Positions 11,068 to 20,564 of a stretch of 63,676 nucleotides of DNA are shown here, one piece after another (the stretch's first letter is position 1; every line of letters begins with the position of its first letter). The position numbers and the translations under genes were made by a program. Source of the DNA: CAZUGO01 sp964619935 (GTDB lineage Bacteria > Planctomycetota > Phycisphaerae > UBA1845 > CAIVHJ01); assembly GCA_964619935.1 (NCBI GenBank), contig CAZUGO010000009.1, forward strand, positions 1 through 63,676, written 5' to 3'. Under the pieces are notes generated by a model. The model did not search any database. It was not told where the DNA came from and saw only the letters and a list, made by a program, of their open reading frames with translations.

Positions 11068-12579
11068 ATGATTTTATCGTGGTTCAGGTTCGATCGGGTT
11101 CCGCTGCGGCGGGTCGCGGCGGCCGTCGCGCTGCTGCTGGGAGCGCTGGGCTTGCCGGGCTGCGTGTGGCCACGGCTGATGCCAGCGGCGCACCTGGCGA
11201 ACCGGACCTTCCCGGATGGCTCGACCCGCCTGGTGTTCGACACCACCGGAAACGGGCGCGGCGACTACGCCGAGTACCAGGATCCGGCCGGGCGACTCGG
11301 CGCCATCGAATACGATACCGACCGCGACGGCGAACTCGACGACCTCGTCCGGCTACAGGATATCGACCCCGCCGAATGCCGAGACCTGCTGATCATCCTG
11401 GACAGCGTGCCCTATGCGCTGGTCCGTGACGCCTGGAACAACGGCCGCTTCCGCATGTTCAATCCACCCAGCCGGGTCATCGCACCGTTTCCGGTCATGA
11501 CCGATTTGAGTCTGAACGAGCTGTTTCAGACGTCGCCGACCCCCGGAATCGACGCCCGCTACTTTGACGGCCGGCGCATGACCAACGGCTACCTGAACTA
11601 CATGACGCGCGACAACTCCGCGTGGCTGAAGCACGTGGACTACCACATGTCCTTTCTCAATCATGCCTACACCTATCTGCACCCCTGGTCCGGGTTCCGC
11701 CACGAGCTGTGGCGCATCGAACAGATGTTCCTGCAGCGCCGCAGGCCGGTGGTGATCGGCTACTCGGTGGGCACCTCGGCAATCGGTTCGGTCGAAGGCC
11801 GCAGCGGCCATGAGCGCATCCTGGACGTGGTCGATCGTTTCTGCCGGGCCCTGGTCCAGCGCACCCGCGGCCGCGTTCAGATCACCCTGATGTCCGACCA
11901 CGGTCACAACCTGGTCATGAACCATCCCACGCCGATCCATGATGAGCTGGGTGCATTGGGTTTTCGTGACAGCATCCGCCTGCAGCGCCCCGGCGATATC
12001 GTCACCCCGCGCTTCGGGCCGGTGACGTGTGCCGGGATCTACACGCACGAGCCGGCCCGGGTGGCCGCCGCGGTCCGTCATCTGGCAGGCGTTGAACTGG
12101 TGGCCTACCCCGAAGCGCAGGGCATCACCGTGCTGACCCGCACCGAGCAAGCGGTCATCGAATGCCGCGGCACGCGCTACCGCTACGCCGCCCGGCAAGG
12201 CGATCCCCTGCGGTTGGAGCCGGTGCTTGCCGAGCTACGCCGTCAGGGCAAGCTGGACGCCGATGACTACGCGGCCGATCAAGACTGGCTGGACGCCACC
12301 GTGGACCACATTTTTCCCGATGCGCTGCACCGGCTGTGGCGGGCATTTCACGGCTTGCTGGTGCACACGCCCGACGTGCTGGTTTCGCTGCAAGACGGCC
12401 ATTGCCACGGGACCGCCTTCTTCGACTTGTTCATCCGAATGGAATCCGCCCACGGGTCGCTGCGCGACAGCAGCACCTACGGATTCGTCATGAGTACCGC
12501 GGTCACGGTGCAAGACCCCGTTCGTATGGAAGCCCTGGGTCAACAACTGCCGGCGATTCAAGCGGCAATCGCCGAGTGA
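11068..12579 (+). CDS. Alkaline phosphatase-superfamily lipoprotein
   Basis: About 503 aa from the ATG at 11068, chosen because it opens a lipoprotein signal peptide (RRVAAAVALLLGALGLPGC). The mature protein has alkaline-phosphatase-superfamily features: LLIILDSVPY (metal-binding Asp region) and ITLMSDHGHNL near residue 275. A stretch rich in DTTGNGRGDY and DTDRDGELDD right after the signal resembles a calcium-binding DxDxDG loop. It is divergent from the FHA-kinase operon. The substrate is unknown; a phosphodiesterase or phosphoglycerol-type hydrolase at the outer face of the inner membrane or in the periplasm is a reasonable guess. Confidence 0.8.
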   Translation: MILSWFRFDRVPLRRVAAAVALLLGALGLPGCVWPRLMPAAHLANRTFPDGSTRLVFDTTGNGRGDYAEYQDPAGRLGAIEYDTDRDGELDDLVRLQDIDPAECRDLLIILDSVPYALVRDAWNNGRFRMFNPPSRVIAPFPVMTDLSLNELFQTSPTPGIDARYFDGRRMTNGYLNYMTRDNSAWLKHVDYHMSFLNHAYTYLHPWSGFRHELWRIEQMFLQRRRPVVIGYSVGTSAIGSVEGRSGHERILDVVDRFCRALVQRTRGRVQITLMSDHGHNLVMNHPTPIHDELGALGFRDSIRLQRPGDIVTPRFGPVTCAGIYTHEPARVAAAVRHLAGVELVAYPEAQGITVLTRTEQAVIECRGTRYRYAARQGDPLRLEPVLAELRRQGKLDADDYAADQDWLDATVDHIFPDALHRLWRAFHGLLVHTPDVLVSLQDGHCHGTAFFDLFIRMESAHGSLRDSSTYGFVMSTAVTVQDPVRMEALGQQLPAIQAAIAE

Positions 12580-12793
12580 ACCTTCCCACTTGGGACCCTT
12601 CTGCAGGGCGCCCACGAGCGGCCGATCCCAGGGCGGCGACGATCGCCTTCCAATGAAGCAGACCGGCGAGGCGAATGCGGCCAGGTTCGTCCAACCCCTG
12701 ATCCAGCGGGGGGCGCCGCCCGTTGAATCTGCGGCCGCGGACCCTGCACGGTCGCTCAATGGAACCTGCTGCATGGGCCGGAAGGCGGGGGCG

Positions 12794-13918
12794 TCAGGAG
12801 GCGGCGGCCTTGCCCGGGCGGCCCCACTTGTCGGCCCGGGCGTAGTCGAGCATGCGAAATACGGCCCGGTCATTCAGCGCCGGAAACCGCACCCCACTGC
12901 CGGCCAGCGCTGCGCTGGTGTTGCTGCAGTCGAACTCCGGCACAAAGGTGAGCTGACTGAGGACGACATTGTTCATTTCGTAGAACATCCGCTCCGCCAA
13001 GCTGCCGCCGCCGTGGACATCCGAGGCGTTCACGAAGGAGCCGCCCCACACCTGGTAGTAGGCTTCCAACCAGTGCTTGATGTCCTCGTTGCTCGGCGGC
13101 CGGGGATTGGTCAGATGATAGATGCCCTCAGCCCGGTCCTGGCGACCGACGATCTCCACCAGGGCCGCGGCCACGTAATCCACCGGCACGACGTTCTGGC
13201 GGCCGTGCGGCGGGCCGGGCAATCGCAGCGGCAAGTGCACCCGGCCCTCCTGCCGCTGATCCGAAAAGAACCGCTGCAGCACGTCGATCATGTGGGCCAT
13301 CTGGTAGAAGCCGCCGTACTGCGTAGTGTACCCGGTTTGCGAGTCTCCGATCACCAGGCTGGGCCGCAGGATGGTCAGCCGGCAACCCGAGCGCTCGGCC
13401 CAGGCCTGCAGGACGGCCTCGGCCTGCCACTTGCTCAATTCGTAATCGGTCAGGAACTCCGGTTGGGGCCGATGAAACACCTCGGCGGCATGTGCCGTGC
13501 GCCGACCGCAAGTGTAGGCGCTGCTCACAAAACAGAAGTCCGACACACCGTGGGCGTCGGCCCAGCACGACAAGGTGCGAACCCCGTCGACGTTGGTCGC
13601 AAAAGGCTCCCCGGGCACCTGGGCGTCCAACTGCAAACAGGCCGCGGCGTGGATGATCTGGTGGACGGCGATGTCGACCAGCGCGGGAATGGCCTGCGGC
13701 AGACAGCCCTCCACAACCCTGAGCTGCCCGGCGGCCATCCGCTCCGCCACGTCGATGCCCAGCGGGCGCATGATCTCCGACAAACGCAACCCACTCTGCC
13801 GCACCGGGCCGCGCAGCATCACGACCACCCGCCGGCCCTGTTCCAGCAGCCCGCGCAGCACGTACTGTCCGATGAATCCGGTGCTGCCCGTCAGAAATGC
13901 TGTGCGTGGCTCACTCAT
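12794..13918 (-). CDS. SDR-family NAD(P)-dependent reductase (thioester reductase / fatty acyl reductase type)
   Basis: About 374 aa starting MSEPRTAFLTGSTGFIG at 13918. The Rossmann motif TGSTGFIG, the SSAYTCG segment and the catalytic YELSK define an extended SDR; the length and the later LRPSLVIGD and PVDYVA segments are typical of thioester reductase/male-sterility type enzymes, which reduce acyl thioesters or build NDP-sugar-like products. It converges on the phosphatase gene, with about 215 bp between the stops. No carrier-protein or ligase gene is visible nearby, so the substrate is open. Confidence 0.88.
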   Translation of the reverse strand: MSEPRTAFLTGSTGFIGQYVLRGLLEQGRRVVVMLRGPVRQSGLRLSEIMRPLGIDVAERMAAGQLRVVEGCLPQAIPALVDIAVHQIIHAAACLQLDAQVPGEPFATNVDGVRTLSCWADAHGVSDFCFVSSAYTCGRRTAHAAEVFHRPQPEFLTDYELSKWQAEAVLQAWAERSGCRLTILRPSLVIGDSQTGYTTQYGGFYQMAHMIDVLQRFFSDQRQEGRVHLPLRLPGPPHGRQNVVPVDYVAAALVEIVGRQDRAEGIYHLTNPRPPSNEDIKHWLEAYYQVWGGSFVNASDVHGGGSLAERMFYEMNNVVLSQLTFVPEFDCSNTSAALAGSGVRFPALNDRAVFRMLDYARADKWGRPGKAAAS

Positions 13919-14018
13919 AAAATTGGTCGCGATGGCGAAGCCGATCAAACCCAGGCGACATATGATAGGTGAATTCCGCGGGGGATCCAATGCCGCACCC
14001 CTCCCCCGCCTCACCCGT

Positions 14019-14348
14019 ATGATCGGCTGATCGGCGGGCTGGCCACCAGCCTCCTCGGGGAGTTGATTGGTCTTTCCGGCGATCTTCTTCGTGTACTACA
14101 AGCGCTTCACGGACCTGGGACGGGCGGGAACTGCGCGCTGGCCCTCTTGACGGCAGATGGCGCCGGGCTGGGCCGTAAACGCAGTGACCGCACCAGCAGG
14201 GGCAGCCAGGCGACGAGCGACATGGTGACGATCCGTCGGGTGCCGACCGGGTCGCGGGATTTGGCCAGGCAAGGGCGGGTGGCAACACGGGGAACGGATC
14301 CCCCCCCCTCCCGATTGGGGTTCCCCAACACCAGCCCATTACAGATTA
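14019..14348. other. Intergenic stretch with no recognised gene
   Basis: I see no supported coding region. The bases look ordinary GC-rich non-coding DNA leading into the palindrome cluster at 14349. Confidence 0.5.
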
Positions 14349-14477
14349 TTTGGTATCACCATTTTGTTCAAATGAAGATACCACAATGACCATTCGGTAT
14401 CTTCATTTGCACCAAATGGTGATACCAAATGAAGTAAATGGTGGTACCATTTGATATAAATGGTGGTACCAAATGAT
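14349..14477. repeat. Six-unit GGTAYC palindrome cluster, locus 1
   Basis: An AT-rich patch contains six GGTATC/GATACC/GGTACC cores at 14352, 14377, 14396, 14421, 14443 and 14465, each embedded in a 16-19 bp unit such as TTTGGTATCACCATTT. Units 1 and 4 are perfect inverted repeats of each other over 16 bp, and units 2 and 3 over 14 bp, so a nested cruciform or RNA hairpin can form. Core-to-core spacings are 25, 19, 25, 22 and 22 bp. The same architecture in reverse order occurs at 62214-62351. No ORF in it is credible. Confidence 0.85.
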
Positions 14478-14960
14478 CTCAACAGCCGGCTTGTGTGCAA
14501 AACGCGTGTCGTCCGTCGTTCAGCGTTGAGCAGCACGGTGCCGCCGACGTGGCAGCGAATTGTCAGTCGGGTACGCCTCAGCCGTGAACCACGAAGGGGT
14601 TGGCACCATCCTGGTGACCGTAGCCACGTACCTGTTCGGCCATCATGACGGATGAGTCACGGTGGTCTGTGCAATTGGACTCGGTTGGGTACCGACGGTT
14701 TTCTGGGGCGCGGATGCGCCACGGGCCAGAAGCACGATACCAGCAAATCGGCTCTGCAGCCTGGATCCTGATGGGTGACTGGAGCGTGCGGCTGGCACGA
14801 TAGCCAAAACAAGAAGACCTGGACGCGTACCAGCGGACAATGGTGCACACGATCAGCGACAATGGGTGTTCGACCGCACATAGGACGAAACGCCACGGGA
14901 GAGGAACCGGCCTGATGAATAGATTGACAGGGAACGGCTAATGGGTGACCCCTTTATTCA
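14478..14960. other. Intergenic stretch with no recognised gene
   Basis: Short frames exist on both strands but none shows a start signal, codon pattern or family motif I recognise. A minus-strand tail reading GYGHQDGANPFVVHG faintly recalls the H-DG end of planctomycete prepilin-like proteins, but the rest does not. Confidence 0.4.
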
Positions 14961-14975
14961 TCCGTGCGCTTCCGC

Positions 14976-17039
14976 TCATTCGCGGAACGCCAGCAGGGCA
15001 TCTTCACGCAACACCAGGAAGATGTTGAATATTTGTTCCAATTGGTTGCCAATCACGCTGTCGCTGCCATAGGGGGCAAAGTCCAGACCGAAGTAGGGCG
15101 CGTGGTCCGGCGGCTCGTCCGGGTTGCCTTTGGCCAATCGCTCGCAGAACTCGGCGTCCGAGTCCACACCCAGGCAAATGGCATGGACGGTGATCTGCCG
15201 GCCGCGAGCTTCGCTGGCCTGGGCGTAGGCCTGGGCGAAGGCCTGGGCCGTGGACACCTCCGGGTGCACACCAGGCTTCGGGACCTTGGGTAGACCATCG
15301 GTCAGGACGATGATCATGTCGGCCGCGGTCCGCGACGGGGCCACGGCCGCTCCATCGGGTCCGTCGATACACCCCCAATCGTCAGGACAGGGAAACTCCT
15401 GGAGCGCCGGCTGCGGATTGGGAGCCGCAGGATCGGCAGCATCCAGATCCCGCAGAATGGCAATGCCGTCCGCAATGCAGGCGGCAATATTGGTGTTGCC
15501 GTGAACCGGGATGTCATCGGCCAGAACATCCTGCAGCAAGGACAGGTTGCCGGTCGTCTGCAGACCCGACAGAATGGTGCTGTCGAGCGACTGGGCCATC
15601 TCTGGGAGAAAGGCGACCTGTGGGTCAGTCCCGTAGCGCACCAGGGCAATCCGATCGTTCGGATTGAAGATGGTCTGCTGGAAGTCCTCCATGAAGCCGG
15701 AGATCGCCGTCCGCACGGTGGTCCACGGCTCCAGCCGCTGGGTGGCGCGAAATCCGCTCGCCAACTGCGGGTGGCCGTGGGAGTCCCTAGTTACGAGATT
15801 CTTCAGGTAATCCATCAAGGTCTTGACGCCGAAAGTGAAGCTGAAGTCGGCGTAGTCGCCGGCCGGCGCCTCCGGAAGTGAGAAATCAAACGCCGACCAA
15901 TCGACGGGCACGTTGCCATGCATCGGATCGTAAACCACCAGATTAACGTATTTATCCCAATCGGACACCTCAAGGGGCAACTCCGCCAGCGCCACCAGTT
16001 CATTCCTGGTCACCACGGCATCGTCGACACCGGCCGGCCAGCCCTGCGACTGCCACAATCCGCCGGCGATCCCGCTGCCCCATCCCGAAAGGCCCAAAGC
16101 CACCTTGACGCGCTGGTCCCAATGACTGTCATCCAACGCCATGATCTGGTTCACTTCTTCCGGAACGTAACCCATCCCCTCCAAGAACGTTCTCAGGGTA
16201 TCCGCCTGGGCCGCCGCATCGGGATCGGCTGAAGTCGAATCCCATGAAGCCCCCTTGGGCAGGTACAGCAAACCGGGGTCGCTGCGCGGGTTGTACCGGA
16301 TGTTGATGTCTGCATCGGGGGTCCCGTAGCCGTGGGCCTGCATGAACGCACCCCACACCGGGCCCCAATCGGGCTGCCCGCCCTCCCCGCCGGTATAGGG
16401 CGCCGACTTCGGGTAGGCCTCCCAGACCTCCTGGGCGTTGATGTTGGCGTCCGGGAAGTTGGCCGCCCGCAAGATCATCACCTCGGGCAAGCGCTGTAAC
16501 TGGCTGTCGTATTGCATGGAATTCGAACCATCCACGCACAGTACGATGTTCCGAGGGCGGAGCACCGCGTAAGAAGTCCGCGACAGTTCCAGCCAGTGGA
16601 TCCCCAGCAGATGAGCCAGGCTGGAACTGATGCCGGTCCCTTCCTGATTGCTGACCCGTGCGGTGACCTTGATCGCGTTGTACAGGCTGTCGGCGGCGAC
16701 AGGCGTGAAGCTGGCATAGCGTCCGGAACTCTCCTCCAACGAGGTTCCGATTTCCACCTCCAACGGGGCGAGGGTCACTCCGGCAATCGGGTAGCCCGCC
16801 ATGAAGCCGGCGGCGTACGACTGGGCATCCGCGACCAGGGTCGCGACCTCGGTGTCGGCCGCCTCGTTGGCAATCATGCGCATGGTCGACATCGAGGTGT
16901 TGTCCACCAACGCCACCAACTCGCCGTCAATCAAGCCAAGACGGGTGATGTCGATCGCCAGCGCTGCGAACCCCAGCAGCAACACCAGCGACACTGCAAC
17001 CAGAACCGCGACGTGGCCCCGTGTACGTGAACGATCCAT
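14976..17039 (-). CDS. TadG-like protein with von Willebrand factor A domain
   Basis: About 687 aa from the ATG at 17039, preceded by GGGGAGGACTTC, a strong ribosome-binding site. The N-terminus (HVAVLVAVSLVLLLGFAALAIDITRLG) is the single-helix, type IVb pilin-like TadE/TadG start. A VWA fold begins near residue 175 with the MIDAS motif DGSNS (DxSxS) and continues to a late VLTDGLPK. VWA-bearing TadG proteins act in Flp/Tad pilus assembly or adhesion at the envelope. No other tad gene lies in the window, so it may work outside a classical pilus. Confidence 0.85.
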   Translation of the reverse strand: MDRSRTRGHVAVLVAVSLVLLLGFAALAIDITRLGLIDGELVALVDNTSMSTMRMIANEAADTEVATLVADAQSYAAGFMAGYPIAGVTLAPLEVEIGTSLEESSGRYASFTPVAADSLYNAIKVTARVSNQEGTGISSSLAHLLGIHWLELSRTSYAVLRPRNIVLCVDGSNSMQYDSQLQRLPEVMILRAANFPDANINAQEVWEAYPKSAPYTGGEGGQPDWGPVWGAFMQAHGYGTPDADINIRYNPRSDPGLLYLPKGASWDSTSADPDAAAQADTLRTFLEGMGYVPEEVNQIMALDDSHWDQRVKVALGLSGWGSGIAGGLWQSQGWPAGVDDAVVTRNELVALAELPLEVSDWDKYVNLVVYDPMHGNVPVDWSAFDFSLPEAPAGDYADFSFTFGVKTLMDYLKNLVTRDSHGHPQLASGFRATQRLEPWTTVRTAISGFMEDFQQTIFNPNDRIALVRYGTDPQVAFLPEMAQSLDSTILSGLQTTGNLSLLQDVLADDIPVHGNTNIAACIADGIAILRDLDAADPAAPNPQPALQEFPCPDDWGCIDGPDGAAVAPSRTAADMIIVLTDGLPKVPKPGVHPEVSTAQAFAQAYAQASEARGRQITVHAICLGVDSDAEFCERLAKGNPDEPPDHAPYFGLDFAPYGSDSVIGNQLEQIFNIFLVLREDALLAFRE

Positions 17040-17536
17040 GAAGTCCTCCCCCGCCGAACCCGCCTGCCCGAGGTTCCGACGCCTGCCCCACGACACCTGC
17101 AAACACGACAACCCTTCATTATTAGGCGCAAAGTTGAGCGGAATTGAAAGCGCCCCCGGATAATTCCCATAACCGGCAACCCCAGTCAACCCGGCACTCC
17201 AAGAAAGGGACCACACCCCAGCCCCTGCCGGTCGCCGGTCCAGCGGCGCGTAACTTATTAACAGCAAGTTTGTTAGCGCTGCCGGCACATCTTGGAAGGC
17301 ACCCTGCGGCGGCGCCCGGCTCGCAGGGCGATCACCAACCTCCAGGCAGCGTTATAGGACGCTGCAACCGCGACCGGCGCCGTTCCAACGTCCAGGCGGT
17401 GCTTGTCTGGCGGCCGCCGGCGGGATAAGGTGACCCGCACGCGCGGATCGTGATGACGCCATCCGCCTGCACCCCCCACCATCGGGTGAGTTATCTGGTA
17501 CCGGGTGAATATGATGGTAATGGATGTTGATCCCGA

Positions 17537-19189
17537 GTGACGCGCCCCACCGCCCTGCTGTTGCCGTGCCTGTGCCTGGGACTGCTCCATTCCGCTTGTG
17601 CCGGTCCGCAGCGGCTGCACCTGCAGCCCGCGACGCGCCTCCCGCCGCGTAACCTGGTGCTGTTCTTCGTGGACGGGATGGACCGGGAGCACAGCGCGGC
17701 CATGCTGCAACAGGGGTTGCTGCCGGGCATCCAGGAGCACTTCGTCGATCGCGGGGCCGAACTGTCGAATGTCATCGTGTCCATGCCGGCGGTGACCTAC
17801 CCCAACTCGGCATCGCTGCTGACCGGCTGCTTTCCCGGTCATCACGGGGTGCTGGGCAACACCTGGTTCGATCGCGCGGACACGCAGCTCGCAGAGTATC
17901 TCCATCTCGACAGCTTCTTCACGGTCAACCGGCACATCCTCCGGCCGACCATCCATGAGCTGCTCTCCGATCGCCTGACCTGCAGCGTGCAGTTTCACAC
18001 CCGCCGGGGTGTGACCCGCAGTTTTGACAACCTGATTCCGGCCGGCGTCGATTGGTACTTGCACGATTTTTCGGGCGTGGATCGCCGAGTGGGCCAAAGC
18101 ATTTGGCAGGTGGCCGCCGAGGCCAACCGCCGGCGAAACTGGCCGGTGCTGACCGTATTCTACTTCCCCGGAGTCGACGCGACGGCCCACCGCTTCGGGT
18201 CGGAGTCCGACGAGTACACTGCGGCGCTACAGGTCGCCGACCAGGCCATCGACACGGTGTGTTCGGCCATCCGCGGCACCGCCCTGGCCGAGACCACCAC
18301 CTTTGCCCTGGTTACCGACCACAACCACGTCCAAGCCACCGAGCAACTGCGGTTCGACGTCGGCCGATGGCTGACTCGGAATAACGGTCTGCGGGTGTGG
18401 AACGGCCGCCTGCGGGCCGGTTCGCGCCGCGGACGGCTGCAGGCCTTGCGGCACGCCGATGCCATCGTCATCAACGAGGCCGGGCGCCGTGCCGTCCTGC
18501 ACCTGCGGGGCGACGACTGGACCGTCGGCCCGCGATCCGACGTCATCCGCCAGGTGATCGGCGACCTCATCGTGCAACCGGCCGTGGCGTTGGCGGCCAC
18601 CCGCGGCGGACCGGATACCGTGCTGGTGTTCGCCCGCAGCGGGTGCTGTCGCATCGAACGCCGCCGGGCGGCATCGGGAAAAGCCTATCGACTGCTGAAC
18701 GAACTGGGTGACGCCCTGGGCTATCTGGCAGACCCCGACCTGCGGCGGTTCGTGGCCGATGGATGGCACGATTCGCGCGCCTGGCTGCGGGCCACCGATC
18801 ACACCGACTACCCCGACTGCGTGCCGCAAATCGTCGAGATGTTCGACTCCCCCCGGGCCGGCGATGTGGTCCTGTTCGCCGCCGGACAAGCGTCATTCGA
18901 CGATGACCGCAGTGGCCACGGCTCGGCACTGGCCCGGGACATGCGCGTGCGGATCTTCCTCGCCGGACCGGACATCCCGCAGGCCACCTACCCCACCGCC
19001 GTTCGCGGGGTCGACATCATGCCCACGGTGCTCGATCTTTTGGGCGAACACCACCGCCTGCGAAACATCGAGCCCATCGACGGCCGCAGTTTCGCCGACA
19101 TGATTCGCCGGGGCCCAGGCGTCATCGAACCGACCGCACCACGGGCCGATCCGACGGGCTCGGAATCCCCGGACCACCTCGCGGACTGA
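17537..19189 (+). CDS. Alkaline phosphatase-like / type I phosphodiesterase, secreted
   Basis: 550 aa beginning at GTG 17537; the nearest ATG (17524) stops at once. An N-terminal signal (LLLPCLCLGLLHSACAG) may be a lipoprotein type, cleaved before Cys. Superfamily motifs: VLFFVDGMDR (metal Asp), MPAVTYPNSASLLTGCFPG (nucleophile region), FPGVDATAHRFG, VTDHNHV and DRSGHGS near the end. This order fits nucleotide pyrophosphatase/phosphodiesterase or phosphonate/sulfate-type hydrolases; specificity cannot be read. Its 3' end overlaps the convergent hydrolase gene by 68 bp. Confidence 0.85.
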   Translation: MTRPTALLLPCLCLGLLHSACAGPQRLHLQPATRLPPRNLVLFFVDGMDREHSAAMLQQGLLPGIQEHFVDRGAELSNVIVSMPAVTYPNSASLLTGCFPGHHGVLGNTWFDRADTQLAEYLHLDSFFTVNRHILRPTIHELLSDRLTCSVQFHTRRGVTRSFDNLIPAGVDWYLHDFSGVDRRVGQSIWQVAAEANRRRNWPVLTVFYFPGVDATAHRFGSESDEYTAALQVADQAIDTVCSAIRGTALAETTTFALVTDHNHVQATEQLRFDVGRWLTRNNGLRVWNGRLRAGSRRGRLQALRHADAIVINEAGRRAVLHLRGDDWTVGPRSDVIRQVIGDLIVQPAVALAATRGGPDTVLVFARSGCCRIERRRAASGKAYRLLNELGDALGYLADPDLRRFVADGWHDSRAWLRATDHTDYPDCVPQIVEMFDSPRAGDVVLFAAGQASFDDDRSGHGSALARDMRVRIFLAGPDIPQATYPTAVRGVDIMPTVLDLLGEHHRLRNIEPIDGRSFADMIRRGPGVIEPTAPRADPTGSESPDHLAD

Positions 19190-20528
19190 AGAAGTTGGTG
19201 ATCAGGCTCAGGTAATAAGCGCTGGCATAAGCGGCAAACCCGACGTGGCCACCACCGGGCAGCACCAGGGCGGCAACCTGGGCATTGGAAGTCAGTGCCA
19301 CGAAGTCGGCCAGATCCTGGGCCGGAATCAGCGGGTCGTTGGCTGCGAGCACCACCACCACCGGAATCCGGGCGCTGTCCAGCTTGTCGCCAGATGGCAG
19401 ATCGCCGTCAGGCATCAACCGCAAGTAACGCAGGCGGTCGTTCATGGGCACCGGTGGGTCGAACTGGTAGAAGGCCGTTTCCTGGCCGATCAAGTCGCGC
19501 AGACTGCCGTTCACCGGTTGGTGCCCTTTGGCCACCTGGCGATCGCGAACCACCTGTTGAAGGGCCGCCAGGAACGGTCCCTGCAAGGCCAAGCGCGGCG
19601 CTTCCAGAGCATCGAGGACGCGCTCAAACCGTAACACCGGCGAGAACGCCAGCACCCCGGCCGAGTAGTGCGCCGCGGGCGAGGTCGGCCGCTGCAAGAG
19701 CGGCCGAACGGTGGGTGTGATGCTGGGGTGGTCCGGTGACCGACCGTCGGCCCAGGCGGTCAGCAACGCCAGGTTCGCCCCCCAGCAGAAGCCGACCAGG
19801 CCGGTGCGGCGGACCTCCGGCAAAGCTTCCAGCCACTCCGCAACCAACAGCAGGTCAGCGGTCTCGAGAATGCCCCAGGCCGTGGTGAACCGCGGAAAGC
19901 GGGCCTCGGTCTGACCGCAGCCCCGTAGTTCCAGGCACAACACGTGGAACCCGTGGCCCCGCAGGGCCACAGCCAAGTCGCGGGTTCGCAGAATGTGATT
20001 GTCGCCCAGCAGGCCGGGCAGGATCACGATGCAGTCGGCCTGGGCCCGGCGACCGTTGGGCTGCAGTGCGAAGGCCAGCCGGCCGGACAGCTCCAGACCG
20101 TCGTCCACCGGGATCCAGACGTCGCGGAAGCCCCGCCAATGAGGCGCCGGATCGGCGTTGGGCGGCTTGGCCGAGGCCAACTGGGCAGTGTGCATCAGGC
20201 CGCCGAAATTGCCCACCAGGCTGTCCATGTTCGCGAACCGGTGGCCGAAGTGCCGGGCGACATCAACCGGCTGACCGTGATCGTCGACCAGGTCGTCTGT
20301 CAACAGCGCGGGGTCCGCAGCGCGCGGCAACAGGCGGCTCAGTTGCCGGTGGGCGTGCTCCAGCCAGTCACGGGTGCTGCCGGGGGCCCGCTCCTCCGCC
20401 GCAACGCCGATGATCTGCACCGCAGTCAGTGGATGAGATCGTTCGGAGAAGCACCCCGACCCCAACAACAGCAACACAGCATAACTGAGAACGGCGTGAA
20501 TGGGACGTGCGATGACGGGCGGGTGCAC
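19122..20528 (-). CDS. Alpha/beta hydrolase lipoprotein (YheT/EMB8-like) with Cys at the nucleophile position
   Basis: 468 aa from GTG 20528. A lipoprotein signal (VLLLLGSGC) is followed by an alpha/beta hydrolase fold: VILPGLLGDNH (oxyanion region), LELRGCGQTE, then the nucleophile elbow GFCWGAN, a late AANDPLIP (acid) and GGGHVGF (His). In the YheT/EMB8 group the elbow is normally GxSxG; here the central residue is Cys, as in dienelactone hydrolases. It may be a Cys-dependent esterase or an inactive variant. It is divergent from the GT-C-like gene over only 20 bp and convergent-overlapping with the phosphodiesterase. Confidence 0.85.
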   Translation of the reverse strand: MHPPVIARPIHAVLSYAVLLLLGSGCFSERSHPLTAVQIIGVAAEERAPGSTRDWLEHAHRQLSRLLPRAADPALLTDDLVDDHGQPVDVARHFGHRFANMDSLVGNFGGLMHTAQLASAKPPNADPAPHWRGFRDVWIPVDDGLELSGRLAFALQPNGRRAQADCIVILPGLLGDNHILRTRDLAVALRGHGFHVLCLELRGCGQTEARFPRFTTAWGILETADLLLVAEWLEALPEVRRTGLVGFCWGANLALLTAWADGRSPDHPSITPTVRPLLQRPTSPAAHYSAGVLAFSPVLRFERVLDALEAPRLALQGPFLAALQQVVRDRQVAKGHQPVNGSLRDLIGQETAFYQFDPPVPMNDRLRYLRLMPDGDLPSGDKLDSARIPVVVVLAANDPLIPAQDLADFVALTSNAQVAALVLPGGGHVGFAAYASAYYLSLITNFFSPRGGPGIPSPSDRPVVRSVR

Positions 20529-20564
20529 AGCGATTACTATAGGATCCGATGACGACTACGTCAA
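20512..20564. promoter_or_regulatory. Divergent overlapping promoters, apparently leaderless
   Basis: On the minus strand TTGACG (20559-20564 reversed), a 17-bp spacer and TATAGT (20536-20541 reversed) form a near-consensus sigma-70-type promoter whose predicted start falls at the GTG (20528). On the plus strand ATGACG (20512-20517), 17 bp and TACTAT (20535-20540) place the start about 2 nt before the ATG at 20549. The two -10 boxes share the CTATAG palindrome, and each -35 lies within the opposite gene. No ribosome-binding site fits either gene. Confidence 0.5.

Noticed and set aside
14349..14477. Possible CRISPR array
   Set aside because: Units are 16-19 bp with 3-9 bp between them, orientation alternates and there are no unique spacers or cas genes.
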